A stretch of 46,712 nucleotides of DNA, taken from assembly GCA_035310125.1 (NCBI GenBank), contig DATGEP010000203.1, positions 1 to 46,712 on the forward strand, in the 5' to 3' direction. How positions within the stretch are numbered: position 1 is the first letter of the stretch; the number at the start of each line of letters is the position of its first letter. This stretch comes from DATGEP01 sp035310125 (lineage in GTDB: Bacteria > Chloroflexota > Ktedonobacteria > Ktedonobacterales > JADMIN01). This document shows positions 15,139-23,109 of the stretch, one piece after another. Made by a program: the position numbers and the translations under genes. Under the pieces are notes generated by a model. That model saw nothing but the letters and a program-made list of their open reading frames with translations. It was not told where the DNA came from and did no database searches.

Positions 15139-16287
15139 CTACCAGGAGTAGCCGCGGCCGGCGCGGCGCAGCAGCGCAAGAAAGAATGGGCCGCCGAGCA
15201 GCGCCGTCACGACTCCCAACGGGAGCTCGGAAGGCGCGACGATAGTGCGCGCCACGAGATCGGAGAGGACGACGAAGATCGCCCCCGTAAGCGCCGAGGC
15301 TGGTATCAGCAGGCGGTGGCGCGGACCGAGGGTGATGCGGCACAGGTGCGGCGCGACGAGCCCGACGAAGCCGACCAGTCCGCTGATTGACACCGCTACA
15401 GCGACCAGCAGCGCCGCCAGGCCGGCAATCAACAATTTCGTGCGCTCGACACGCAGACCGAGGTACGCGGCAACCTCTTCGCCCGCGGCGAACGCATCCA
15501 GCGCCGGTGCGAGCAGCAGGGTGGCGAGAATCGCGGCAAACACTATTGGAATCAAGAGCTGGAGCTGCGTCCAACTCTGCACGGTTATGGCTCCGGCCAG
15601 CCAGTAATAGAGATCGAGAATGCGCCAACCGGCACGCTGTTGCAACGCTACGATCAGCGTCTGGGCCGCCGTGAGGAGCGCGCTCACGGCGACGCCAGCC
15701 AGCAGTAGCGTCACGACGGGGGTTTCGCCGCGTCGAGTCGCCAGGGCATACACCAATCCAGCGGCAAGGAGAGCGCCCACGAGAGCCAGTGCGGCGGCCA
15801 CGCTAAATCCGAGGACATCCATCACGAACAGGGTGGGTACCGCAAAAGCAATCGAGGCGCCGAGCGCCGCGCCCGCTGAGGTCCCAAGCAAAAACGGGTC
15901 GGCCAGCGGATTGCGCAGTAGCCCCTGGAACAAAGCGCCCGCCACCGCCAGCGCGGCCCCCACCAGCGCCGCACCCAGCACACGCGGCAGCCGCAATTGC
16001 AGTACGATTACTTCATCCGCCGCCGGCCAGGCTCGCGGCAGGTGAACAAGATGCGTGGCATTCGCCAGCACCGCCGCGGTTGTCATAGGTGCGATGGGCA
16101 CCGCGCCGACAGCCGCGGCCACGACAATCACAACGGCGAGCGCGATTCCCAACGCCGGCAACACGCCAATGCGCCAGCGTTGGGTGCGCTCGACACGCAG
16201 CAGGCGGAGCGCGGCGCGCGCAGGCACCGTTGTGGGAGGCCGCTCGCCCGTCGTTGACGGTGCCGCTGGCGTCTCAGCGTGTGCCAT
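15139..16287 (-). CDS. btuC: Cobalamin ABC importer permease (FecCD family)
   Basis: A 382-residue FecCD-type permease with about ten membrane spans after a hydrophilic N-terminal tail of 40 residues. Family hallmarks are LRLPRVLGAALVGAALAVAG, the QGLLRNPLADPFLLGTSAGA region and GLVGFVGLVAPHLCR near the C-terminal third. It forms the transmembrane channel for the substrate delivered by BtuF, powered by BtuD. GGAGGAG is well placed before ATG 16287. It lies 35 nt after btuF and 6 nt before btuD, forming one operon. Iron-siderophore permeases look alike; the upstream B12 riboswitch decides the call. Confidence 0.93.
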   Translation of the reverse strand: MAHAETPAAPSTTGERPPTTVPARAALRLLRVERTQRWRIGVLPALGIALAVVIVVAAAVGAVPIAPMTTAAVLANATHLVHLPRAWPAADEVIVLQLRLPRVLGAALVGAALAVAGALFQGLLRNPLADPFLLGTSAGAALGASIAFAVPTLFVMDVLGFSVAAALALVGALLAAGLVYALATRRGETPVVTLLLAGVAVSALLTAAQTLIVALQQRAGWRILDLYYWLAGAITVQSWTQLQLLIPIVFAAILATLLLAPALDAFAAGEEVAAYLGLRVERTKLLIAGLAALLVAVAVSISGLVGFVGLVAPHLCRITLGPRHRLLIPASALTGAIFVVLSDLVARTIVAPSELPLGVVTALLGGPFFLALLRRAGRGYSW

Positions 16288-16322
16288 ACAGTGTCTCCTC
16301 CGTCACGCCGCGCCGCTCCCAG

Positions 16323-17285
16323 CTAGGCGAAGAGGTCCGGGTGCAACACCTTCGCCAGATCTTCGAGCGCGGAGACCAGCCGCACCGCATCGGGCCGGCT
16401 GAAGTCGTTCGGGGTGACGGCGTATACCCGATTCGTGCGCACCGCCGCGATCACCGACCATCCGGGCCGCGCGGACGCCGCCTTCGGGTCGCCACCGAAC
16501 TGCGTCCCCTCGGTGAGGATGATGACCTGAGGATTGGCCTTTACGATCGCTTCGGCGCTGACGTTCGGGTAGCCCCCCGAGTCGGCATCGCTGGCGAAGA
16601 TGTTTGTGCCCCCCGCATCACGAATAAGCTCGTCGCCGTACGAGCCCGCGCCGAAGGTAGAATACTGCCCGTTGTAGGTGCCGTCCTCCATGTACACGCT
16701 GACCGGCTGGGCGCCCGCGACTTTGCTTGTGACGGCGGTGATGCGCTGCTGCAAGGCGCTAGCTACGGAGCTGGCTTTGGCATCCGCGTGGACAAGCTGA
16801 CCGACCAGCTTCAGCTCGGTGAGGCTATCCGCGAGCGAGGCGACAAGCGGCAGGTCTACGACGGCGATATGAGCGGCCCCAAGCTTCTGCTCATCGGACT
16901 TAAAGTAGCCACCGTAGCCAAGCACGAGATCCGGTTTGTAGCCCAGAATGGCCTCGTCGTTCAGGTTGAAGGTCTGGCCGTCAGTGATCTTGGGCTTGGC
17001 GGCGAGATCGGCTGGGAAATCGGTGTAGAAATCCACAGCGATGACCCGCGAGTTGACACCGAGCGCCGCCAGAATCTCACTGTCGGCAGGGGTCTCCGAG
17101 ACGATTCGCTGAGGCGCGGACGCGGGAATCGTGATCGCCGAACCAATGGCGTCTTTTGCAAGCAGGGGCTTCTCCGGTGCCGGTGGTGCGCTCGCTGATC
17201 CACCACAGGCCGCCAGGGTCGCGAGCACGGCGAGCAGGACAAGCACCCCAGCCAGATGGGAGCGAACAGATACAGAAGTGCGCAT
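16323..17285 (-). CDS. btuF: Corrinoid-binding lipoprotein of the B12 importer
   Basis: A 320-residue periplasmic-binding protein of the class III (BtuF/FhuD) type. The signal peptide ends in the lipobox LAAC with lipid-anchored Cys27. The domain carries RIVSETPADSEILAALG near the N-terminus, a long linking helix (about 160-185) and a C-terminal lobe. It is expected to sit on the outer face of the membrane, bind the corrinoid and pass it to BtuCD. I choose ATG 17285 (GGAGG 12 nt upstream) rather than an upstream start at 17312, since the shorter form begins directly with a proper signal peptide. It is first gene of the operon, about 120 nt after the riboswitch terminator. Confidence 0.92.
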   Translation of the reverse strand: MRTSVSVRSHLAGVLVLLAVLATLAACGGSASAPPAPEKPLLAKDAIGSAITIPASAPQRIVSETPADSEILAALGVNSRVIAVDFYTDFPADLAAKPKITDGQTFNLNDEAILGYKPDLVLGYGGYFKSDEQKLGAAHIAVVDLPLVASLADSLTELKLVGQLVHADAKASSVASALQQRITAVTSKVAGAQPVSVYMEDGTYNGQYSTFGAGSYGDELIRDAGGTNIFASDADSGGYPNVSAEAIVKANPQVIILTEGTQFGGDPKAASARPGWSVIAAVRTNRVYAVTPNDFSRPDAVRLVSALEDLAKVLHPDLFA

Positions 17286-17404
17286 GAGCTGGCACATCCT
17301 CCAAAAACGCACAACTCCAGCGCAACGCCAACGCTAGAGGTGGCCACGTACATTCGATGAATGAGGCATGACTGTCATCACTTGTGCTCACCTCAACACA
17401 AAAC

Positions 17405-17438
17405 GCGCCCTCTTCACCACAGTGGCGAATGAGGGCGC
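17405..17438 (-). terminator. Intrinsic terminator of the cobalamin riboswitch
   Basis: On the minus strand, GCGCCCTC...GAGGGCGC encloses an inner TTCGCCAC/GTGGTGAA stem with one G-U pair, followed by GTTTTGTGTT. It lies between the aptamer and btuF, so it is the likely expression platform: B12 binding would favour termination. Confidence 0.85.
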
Positions 17439-17484
17439 GGCATCAGCGGCGCTGCTCTCTTCCTCTGGCGCGAAGGACCTGAGC

Positions 17485-17735
17485 AATAGTCGTAAGGTCG
17501 GTCTCCTGACTCCCGGTCTCCAGCGCCTTCGTTTCGATCTCTCGATAGAAGGGCGCGGGATTCGCCTCTCCTGACCTTCCCGCCAATTTCCACTGGCAGT
17601 GGTCCCACGCGGCATGCGTGGCAGAGGAGGCGCGTTACCGGATACAGTGGCGCGTCCGTATCGGCATTTCACCGATTTCCCTGGCTATGGGTGTGAACCC
17701 GTAGCCACCGTACGACTCAAGCGATTCAGTTGTCG
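17485..17735 (-). ncRNA. Cobalamin riboswitch
   Basis: On the minus strand the leader shows the diagnostic parts in order: GGGAAATCGGTG, GCCGATACGGAC and CGCCACTGT (aptamer core), a variable arm including GGTCAGGAGAGG, and the B12 box GAGTCAGGAGACCGACC (17496-17512). Boundaries are approximate. It sits between a strong promoter (17742-17771) and the terminator hairpin at 17405-17438, ahead of btuFCD. It is expected to switch off importer synthesis when adenosylcobalamin is plentiful. Confidence 0.93.
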
Positions 17736-17741
17736 GGCAGA

Positions 17742-17771
17742 AGTATAGTGCGCCTGTTCCTCCAGCGTCAA
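17742..17771 (-). promoter_or_regulatory. Sigma-70-type promoter of the riboswitch-btuFCD transcript
   Basis: -35 TTGACG (17766-17771), 18-nt spacer and -10 TATACT (17742-17747) on the minus strand. The start of transcription would be near 17735, just before the riboswitch aptamer. Confidence 0.75.
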
Positions 17772-17861
17772 GCCGCCGGCCACCGGCGACGCGACGACAG
17801 GATAGTATCATGATATCTTGATGTATGTACCACACGGTTTCCGGAGGGCGACACATTCCCG

Positions 17862-17867
17862 TATAAT
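17862..17867 (+). promoter_or_regulatory. Possible ispE promoter (-10 consensus)
   Basis: A perfect TATAAT on the plus strand 53 nt before the ispE ATG. The -35 position has only weak matches (TTTCCG at 18-nt spacing). It is divergent from the btu promoter. Confidence 0.5.
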
Positions 17868-17920
17868 TGAGGTGCTGGGATGCGCTTTCGCGTTCCAGCT
17901 GCCACAGACCAGGAGATGAC

Positions 17921-18817
17921 ATGACCGCGCCGCAATCCGTGTTCGTCTCCGCGTACGCCAAAGTCAACCTCACGCTTGATGTACTCGGCAAACGCGACGA
18001 CGGCTACCACGCGCTCGCCTCCGTCATGCAGACGATTGCCCTGCACGACACGCTGCGTATCTCCGTCAACACCGGCGGCGGAATCACTTTCGTCTGTGAC
18101 GATTCCACGCTGCGCGGAGAGGGTAATCTGGCGTTTCGCGCCGCGCAGCTCATGCGAGCGGAGATTGGCGACGAGCGCCTTGGCGCCGCCATCGAGCTAC
18201 ACAAAGACGTGCCCATTCAGGCCGGCCTCGGCGGTGGGAGTAGCGACGCGGCGGCAGTGCTACACGCACTGAATACGCAGTGGCAGGTGGGATATCCAGT
18301 GGAAACGCTCGAAGACCTGGGAGCACGACTCGGTTCCGACGTGCCCTTCTTTCTTCGCAGCGGCACCGCCCTGATCGAGGGTCGTGGCGAATACGTAACG
18401 CCGTTACCAGATGCCGAGCCGCTCTGGATACTGCTCGCGAAACCGCGAATCGGACTTTCGACCGCGACGGTGTTTCGCCAACTAACGCCAGGCAGCTATT
18501 CCGACGGTACAGCTACCGAGCGGACCGCCGATGCCATTCGCACCGGGCAGCCGATCGCTCTCAGCGGACTGTTCAACGCGCTCGAATCTGGAGTTGTAAG
18601 CTCGTTCTCGGAGGTACGTGCCTTGCGCGACGCAATGCTCGATGGTGGTGCGCCGGTCGTGCGCATGAGTGGAAGCGGACCGACGCTCTTCGCGCCATTC
18701 CGCGAGCTTGCGCGGGCACGAGCGGCCTACGACACGCTGAGCGGGGCGGCAATTGATGTATGGCTCACTAATACCGTAACGTCCCTTCAGGCGCGTGTCG
18801 CGCTGCCGAATACCTGA
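17921..18817 (+). CDS. ispE: 4-diphosphocytidyl-2-C-methyl-D-erythritol kinase
   Basis: A 298-residue GHMP kinase that phosphorylates CDP-methylerythritol in the MEP route to isopentenyl diphosphate. Key features are AYAKVNLTLDVLGKRDDGYH at the N-terminus (K14 near the active site), the ATP loop PIQAGLGGGSSDAAA (about 98-112), GSDVPFF with its catalytic Asp, and the C-terminal MSGSGPTLFA. AGGAG lies 6 nt before ATG 17921; an in-frame upstream TTG at 17867 sits inside the predicted -10 box and is rejected. No other MEP gene is nearby. Confidence 0.96.
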   Translation: MTAPQSVFVSAYAKVNLTLDVLGKRDDGYHALASVMQTIALHDTLRISVNTGGGITFVCDDSTLRGEGNLAFRAAQLMRAEIGDERLGAAIELHKDVPIQAGLGGGSSDAAAVLHALNTQWQVGYPVETLEDLGARLGSDVPFFLRSGTALIEGRGEYVTPLPDAEPLWILLAKPRIGLSTATVFRQLTPGSYSDGTATERTADAIRTGQPIALSGLFNALESGVVSSFSEVRALRDAMLDGGAPVVRMSGSGPTLFAPFRELARARAAYDTLSGAAIDVWLTNTVTSLQARVALPNT

Positions 18818-18897
18818 CTCGCTCGTTCCATTTCATGAAGGATACACTAACACCACGGCAGCTCGTGCGTTTATATCGCTAGAGAGTTGAGCAGGTC

Positions 18898-19476
18898 TTG
18901 CCAAGAGACGAGCCTGAGGCATCTCTGGTCGCTCGTGCTATCAAGCGCGACGCGGAGGCGTTCAGTCTACTCTATAACCTGTATTTCGACAGGGTCTATC
19001 GCTATGTCTGGCTCAGGGTGGGCCACGCCGCGGACGCCGAAGATGTCACGGCGGCAGTGTTTTTGAGCGCGTGGCGCACGATAGATCGCTTCTCGCCAAA
19101 GCACGAGCTATCTTTCGCGGGGTGGCTCTTTCGCCTGGCTCATAATCTCCTGATAGATCGTTACCGCCGCATGCGCGAAACTGTCTCGCTAGATAGCATG
19201 GCGCATGAGACAGTGGAGATGGGCGCATTTCCAGGTCCTGAAGCCGAGCTCGAGTGGCGGTTTACGCTGACGGATCTGCATAATGCCTTGCTCACACTCA
19301 CCAAAGAGCAACGTGAAGTCGTGCTATTGCGCTTCGTCGAAGGGCTTTCAGCGCGCGAAGTGGGAAGTATCATGGGCAAACAAGAGGGAACGGTACGGGG
19401 TATGCAGTTCCGCGCCATCGAGGCGCTGCGCAGGGCGCTCTCACTCGCCGAAGAGAGGCATGCCCATGAACGATGA
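18898..19476 (+). CDS. ECF-type RNA polymerase sigma factor
   Basis: A 192-residue group 4 sigma factor. Region 2 (about 20-92) includes LYFDRVYRYVWLRVGHAADAED, and WLFRLAHNLLIDRYRR forms its -10-binding end. Region 4 (about 128-182) has LTKEQREVVLLRFVEGLSARE and a helix-turn-helix ending VRGMQFRAIEALRR. The start appears to be TTG 18898. It overlaps by 11 nt the gene for a membrane protein with a DUF5667 domain, the usual anti-sigma partner of this sigma group. The inducing signal is unknown. Confidence 0.93.
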   Translation: MPRDEPEASLVARAIKRDAEAFSLLYNLYFDRVYRYVWLRVGHAADAEDVTAAVFLSAWRTIDRFSPKHELSFAGWLFRLAHNLLIDRYRRMRETVSLDSMAHETVEMGAFPGPEAELEWRFTLTDLHNALLTLTKEQREVVLLRFVEGLSAREVGSIMGKQEGTVRGMQFRAIEALRRALSLAEERHAHER

Positions 19477-20527
19477 CGTACGCCTCTTCGAATCCCGCTT
19501 GAGCGAGCTTGACGCCGCACCGCAGATGGTCCCTGGACCTGACAGGCATCATTTTCCTGAGGAGTCCGCGGTGCGAGCTGATCTCCACCTGGTGCGCGCC
19601 ATGCGACACATACAGGTTCCTGAAGGCGAGCTGCTGGCTGCCCATACGCGAGTGGCTCGCTTGCTTCAAGCGGAAATGGATGCAGGCGAGACCGCAACTG
19701 TACCTGTACGCGCAGCGCGCCCCAACGAGCATACATCGCAGAGCACCGTGGCTCACCGCCGCCCTGCTTACATGCGCAGGCTGGCACAAGCTGCCCTCGT
19801 CGCCGCCGCTATTTTGCTGGTAGGCGGCCTGGTGGGCTGGCAGGTTTCGGAGGCGGCAGCCTCCGCTCTCCCAGGCTCGCCGCTGTACGGTATCAAGCGC
19901 GCGGAAGAGTCGCTTGCACTTCAACTGACCGGGTCGGATACGCAGCGCGGGGAAGTGCTCGCTACAATTGCGGATCACCGGCTCACTGAGATACGCGCGG
20001 AAGCGGAGCAACACAACGATCCCCTGGTCAAGTCGCTTGCGAGAGAATTCGATGGCACCATGCGCCAGCTCATCGCGCTTACGGCAACGATGACCAGACA
20101 GCACGAAAATACAACAGACGTTACCGCACGTCTCGTACACGAGCTCGCTGTGGAGTATTCGACGCTGCGAACGGCACAGCAGCGAGGCGATGTGGTGCTG
20201 GCGCAGGCGCTGACCGTTACCACGCAAGCTGAAGATAGCGCGATTCACGACAGTCACATTACGCTGCCACCGGGTGCGGTGAACACACCGGTCCCAGTTG
20301 AGAGCTCACCAGGCGCAACACCACCGGGCGGGCAACCAGCGAGGGGCAGCCCCAGCGCTATACCCACCCATGTGCCTCCGGCGCCGCCGGGCAACGGCGG
20401 CAATGATCAGGGCGGAGGCACACCTGGTCCAGGCGGTGAAAACGGTGGGAAAACGGGTACACCGGCTTCGTCGAGCACATCAACGCTCGGCTCGCCCCAG
20501 CTGGCTGGCGGCATCAACCTAAGATAG
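19466..20527 (+). CDS. DUF5667-domain membrane protein, probable anti-sigma factor
   Basis: A 353-residue single-span protein. The cytoplasmic N-terminus (1-105) contains helices (about 35-70) likely to bind the sigma factor. The membrane span is about 107-127. Directly after it comes the DUF5667 signature SALPGSPLYGIKRAEESLALQLT (in two parts, about 133-155), followed by a helical extracytoplasmic domain to about 245. The tail (about 270-340) is Pro/Gly/Thr-rich and probably unstructured, crossing or touching the wall. No zinc-finger HxxxCxxC motif is present. It starts inside the upstream sigma gene (11-nt overlap), so synthesis is coupled. The role as anti-sigma follows from position and family. 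Confidence 0.88.
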   Translation: MNDDVRLFESRLSELDAAPQMVPGPDRHHFPEESAVRADLHLVRAMRHIQVPEGELLAAHTRVARLLQAEMDAGETATVPVRAARPNEHTSQSTVAHRRPAYMRRLAQAALVAAAILLVGGLVGWQVSEAAASALPGSPLYGIKRAEESLALQLTGSDTQRGEVLATIADHRLTEIRAEAEQHNDPLVKSLAREFDGTMRQLIALTATMTRQHENTTDVTARLVHELAVEYSTLRTAQQRGDVVLAQALTVTTQAEDSAIHDSHITLPPGAVNTPVPVESSPGATPPGGQPARGSPSAIPTHVPPAPPGNGGNDQGGGTPGPGGENGGKTGTPASSSTSTLGSPQLAGGINLR

Positions 20528-20566
20528 TCACTGCCACTGCCGCATACTGCCACCGGCACGGTTATC

Positions 20567-21610
20567 GTGCTAACGTCTGGCAGCATATGCTGGAAAGCAT
20601 GCGCCTTGCGTATCATTGTCGCGCACTCGCAGCTCAATACGTTTGGTGGGGGAGAGCGGTGCGTGCTTGCGCTGCTGGAACATCTCAGCCAGCGCCATGA
20701 TGTGACCCTCTGGGCTGGTGGCTACGTCGCTGACCGGACGTACGCGGATCTCCAGCGGTTTCCACGTCATGACGTGCCAGCGACGGGCTGGCTCTGGCAA
20801 ACACCGCGCGCGGACGCCATCGTAACGCATTCGTTCGGCGCCCATCTGCTCGCCATGCGCCATTCCCATACGCTCTGTTATCTGCATACCCTGCGCTCGC
20901 GCTATCTGCAAAGCGGCAGCAGCAATCTCGCGTTGATTGCACGCCGTCGCCTGGATGCGCTGGCGCTGCATCGTGCCGCCGTGGTGCTGACAAACAGCAC
21001 CTACACCGCGACCAAAGCGCAACAGCGGTACGGGCGAGTGGTTGAGGTTGTGCCACCGGGCGCGGACGAGGCGCTGTTCCACATTCCGGCGCAGGGCGGC
21101 GATTATATGCTGTTTGTGGGACGTCTGGCTCCGGAAAAAGGTGTGGAGCGGCTGCTGCGCTGGAGCGCGGAGCTTCCGTTCGACCTCGTCCTCGCCGGCA
21201 CGGGCACCCCCGACTACGTCAGCTATCTCCATTCCATCGCCGGCCCGCGTGTGGACTTTCGCGGTCCATTGACGGGCAACGAGCTTATCGCCGCGTATGG
21301 CGGCTGTCGCTTCCTGGCGTTTCTGCCCTACGAAGAAGAATTCGGACTGGCGGCAGTCGAAGCTATGGCAGCCGCGAAGCCCGTGGTTGGGATTGCCGAA
21401 GGCGGTCTGACTGAGTTGATCGCGGCGGGGGAGACGGGTCTGCTCGTCCGCGATGCCACCGAGTTTCAGACAGCGGCACGGCGCCTCTTCGAGGACGATG
21501 CGCTCGCCCGTCAGCTTGGCGGGGCCGCACGTGAGCGAGCGCGAGCGTATACCTGGAACCAGTACGCCCTGCGCATCGAAACGCTCTGCGCGGCGCAGAC
21601 TCGGCGCTAG
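20567..21610 (+). CDS. Glycosyltransferase family 4 (GT-B fold)
   Basis: A 347-residue glycosyltransferase. N-terminal GGGERCVLALLEHL is the acceptor-side glycine-rich loop, MLFVGRLAPEKGVERLL (about 181-197) begins the nucleotide-sugar domain, and the EX7E motif is E257-E265 within YEEEFGLAAVEAMAAAKP. It is a retaining transferase by family; donor and acceptor are unknown. The start is uncertain: GTG 20567, or TTG 20606 with GGAAAG upstream, which gives a typical N-terminus RIIVAHSQLNTFGG. It is followed by two GT9 genes on the same strand, suggesting a cell-surface polysaccharide or glycolipid pathway. Confidence 0.9.
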   Translation: MLTSGSICWKACALRIIVAHSQLNTFGGGERCVLALLEHLSQRHDVTLWAGGYVADRTYADLQRFPRHDVPATGWLWQTPRADAIVTHSFGAHLLAMRHSHTLCYLHTLRSRYLQSGSSNLALIARRRLDALALHRAAVVLTNSTYTATKAQQRYGRVVEVVPPGADEALFHIPAQGGDYMLFVGRLAPEKGVERLLRWSAELPFDLVLAGTGTPDYVSYLHSIAGPRVDFRGPLTGNELIAAYGGCRFLAFLPYEEEFGLAAVEAMAAAKPVVGIAEGGLTELIAAGETGLLVRDATEFQTAARRLFEDDALARQLGGAARERARAYTWNQYALRIETLCAAQTRR

Positions 21611-21714
21611 CACGCAGGTGATGAGCGACGCTGTGGCTGTGCTACCGCGTTCCCGTGCGGTCCACATATGGCCGCTGGCAAGCTCCCGGCGCAACCAATG
21701 CGCCACTCCGCTCG

Positions 21715-21723
21715 TGATATACT
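21715..21723 (+). promoter_or_regulatory. Extended -10 promoter before the first GT9 gene
   Basis: TGATATACT gives an extended -10 (TGn-TATACT), 37 nt before ATG 21760. No clear -35 is present, which is tolerated by extended -10 promoters. Confidence 0.45.
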
Positions 21724-21759
21724 CAGGACGCATGCGCACGATAGCATGGTGGAGACTTC

Positions 21760-23109
21760 ATGGCCTCAGCGCAAGATATTCCCACGGACCACCGCCTGGC
21801 AACCGCGACCGATGACGAAGCCGAGCGATCCTACGATACCCGTCCAGGTTTCGACGCTCGCCTGGCGGAAGCTACGAAACGACGACTGAAGCGGCGGGCA
21901 CAACAGACACTTCGCGCAGCCCTGGCCGGTGTTGGACGGTTAACAGCGGGCATGAATGCGGGAACCAAGGACGACGCTATTCAGCGTATTCTCGTCGTGC
22001 GGGTAGACTTGCTGGGCGATGTGGTTCTTTCCCTTCCCGCCGTCCGTGCGCTCAAACGAGCATATCCGGAGGCGCAGATTGATATGCTTGTGCTGCACTC
22101 AACCGCGCCGATTCTCCACGCCGAACCTGAGGTCGCGAACGTGCTTACGTTTGATCCTGGCGTGTGGCGACGTCCAGGTGGGCTGCTCAGGCGCAAGACC
22201 TGGCGTGATACCCTGGCGATGGTACGTGAGATGCGCGAGGCCCACTATGATCTTGCCATCAGCATCTCAGGCGACATTGGGAGCATTCTCACCCGGCTGA
22301 GTGGCGCCCATCGCCGCTTCGGCTATGCCAATGAGGCGTACAGAGGCTTTCTGACGGACCCGCTGCCGGGTGGCAGGTATGCTGCGCATCAGCATGAGGT
22401 TCAATACGTGCTGGCACTCGCTCGCGCCGCCGGTGGCCTCGTCGTGGCGGGCGACGAACAGCTCAAGCTCCATGTGCAGCCAGATGCCACGCTGGTGGTG
22501 GGTGACAGATTGCGCGCGTGGCGAGCGCAGACCGGACTGCGCGGGCCTCTCGTCGCCATCCACGCGGGCGCGCGCAACGGCCAGGCCAAACGCTGGCCGC
22601 CCGCACATATCGCCACACTGGCCGACCGGCTCGTAACCGAATTGGATGCGGTGGTCGTGCTGACCGGAGCGCCGAGCGAGGCGCCGCTCGCCCGCACCAT
22701 ACTGCGACGGACCTGGCGGCCAGTGCTGAATATGACGGGCAAAACGTCTATACCGGAGCTTGTCGCGCTGCTCGCGGCGAGTGATGTCGTTGTCACCGGC
22801 GACAGCGGCCCCATGCACATCGCTTGCGCGGTCGGGACGCCTGTGGTCGCGCTGCATGGCCCCACCGACCCGGCCATCAGTGGTCCAACGGCGCCGGATG
22901 CGATTGTGTTGCGTCATCATCTCTGGTGCGCGCCGTGTTACGACGCAAGCGCGACCGCTGAATGTCGTTTCAGCAACCCGGTATGCATGAAGCGCATAGC
23001 GCCAGGGATGGTTTTCGCCGCCGTGCGCCGCCAGCTCGCGCTCCATGAGAGGCGTTCACACCCGGCAGAAGAAACGAAATCGCATGCCACATTCGCGTCA
23101 CCTTCCTGA
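21760..23109 (+). CDS. Glycosyltransferase family 9 (heptosyltransferase-like)
   Basis: A 449-residue GT9 protein. After a basic N-terminal extension of about 75 residues come ILVVRVDLLGDVVLSLPAVRAL, AIHAGARNGQAKRWP, and the nucleotide-sugar site VTGDSGPMHIACAVGTPVVALHGPTDP. A late Cys cluster (CAPCYD...C) is common in the family. GT9 enzymes add heptose or related sugars to LPS cores in Gram-negative bacteria. In a probable Chloroflexota host the acceptor is more likely another surface glycan; that is inference. The next GT9 gene starts within its 3' end. Confidence 0.93.
   Translation: MASAQDIPTDHRLATATDDEAERSYDTRPGFDARLAEATKRRLKRRAQQTLRAALAGVGRLTAGMNAGTKDDAIQRILVVRVDLLGDVVLSLPAVRALKRAYPEAQIDMLVLHSTAPILHAEPEVANVLTFDPGVWRRPGGLLRRKTWRDTLAMVREMREAHYDLAISISGDIGSILTRLSGAHRRFGYANEAYRGFLTDPLPGGRYAAHQHEVQYVLALARAAGGLVVAGDEQLKLHVQPDATLVVGDRLRAWRAQTGLRGPLVAIHAGARNGQAKRWPPAHIATLADRLVTELDAVVVLTGAPSEAPLARTILRRTWRPVLNMTGKTSIPELVALLAASDVVVTGDSGPMHIACAVGTPVVALHGPTDPAISGPTAPDAIVLRHHLWCAPCYDASATAECRFSNPVCMKRIAPGMVFAAVRRQLALHERRSHPAEETKSHATFASPS

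Noticed and set aside
16089..17198. 369-codon plus-strand frame opposite btuF
   Set aside because: Shadow of the lipoprotein gene; no motif and no start signal.
20570..21739. 389-codon minus-strand frame opposite the GT4 gene
   Set aside because: Shadow frame; the plus-strand frame has the GT4 EX7E motif and glycine-rich loop.
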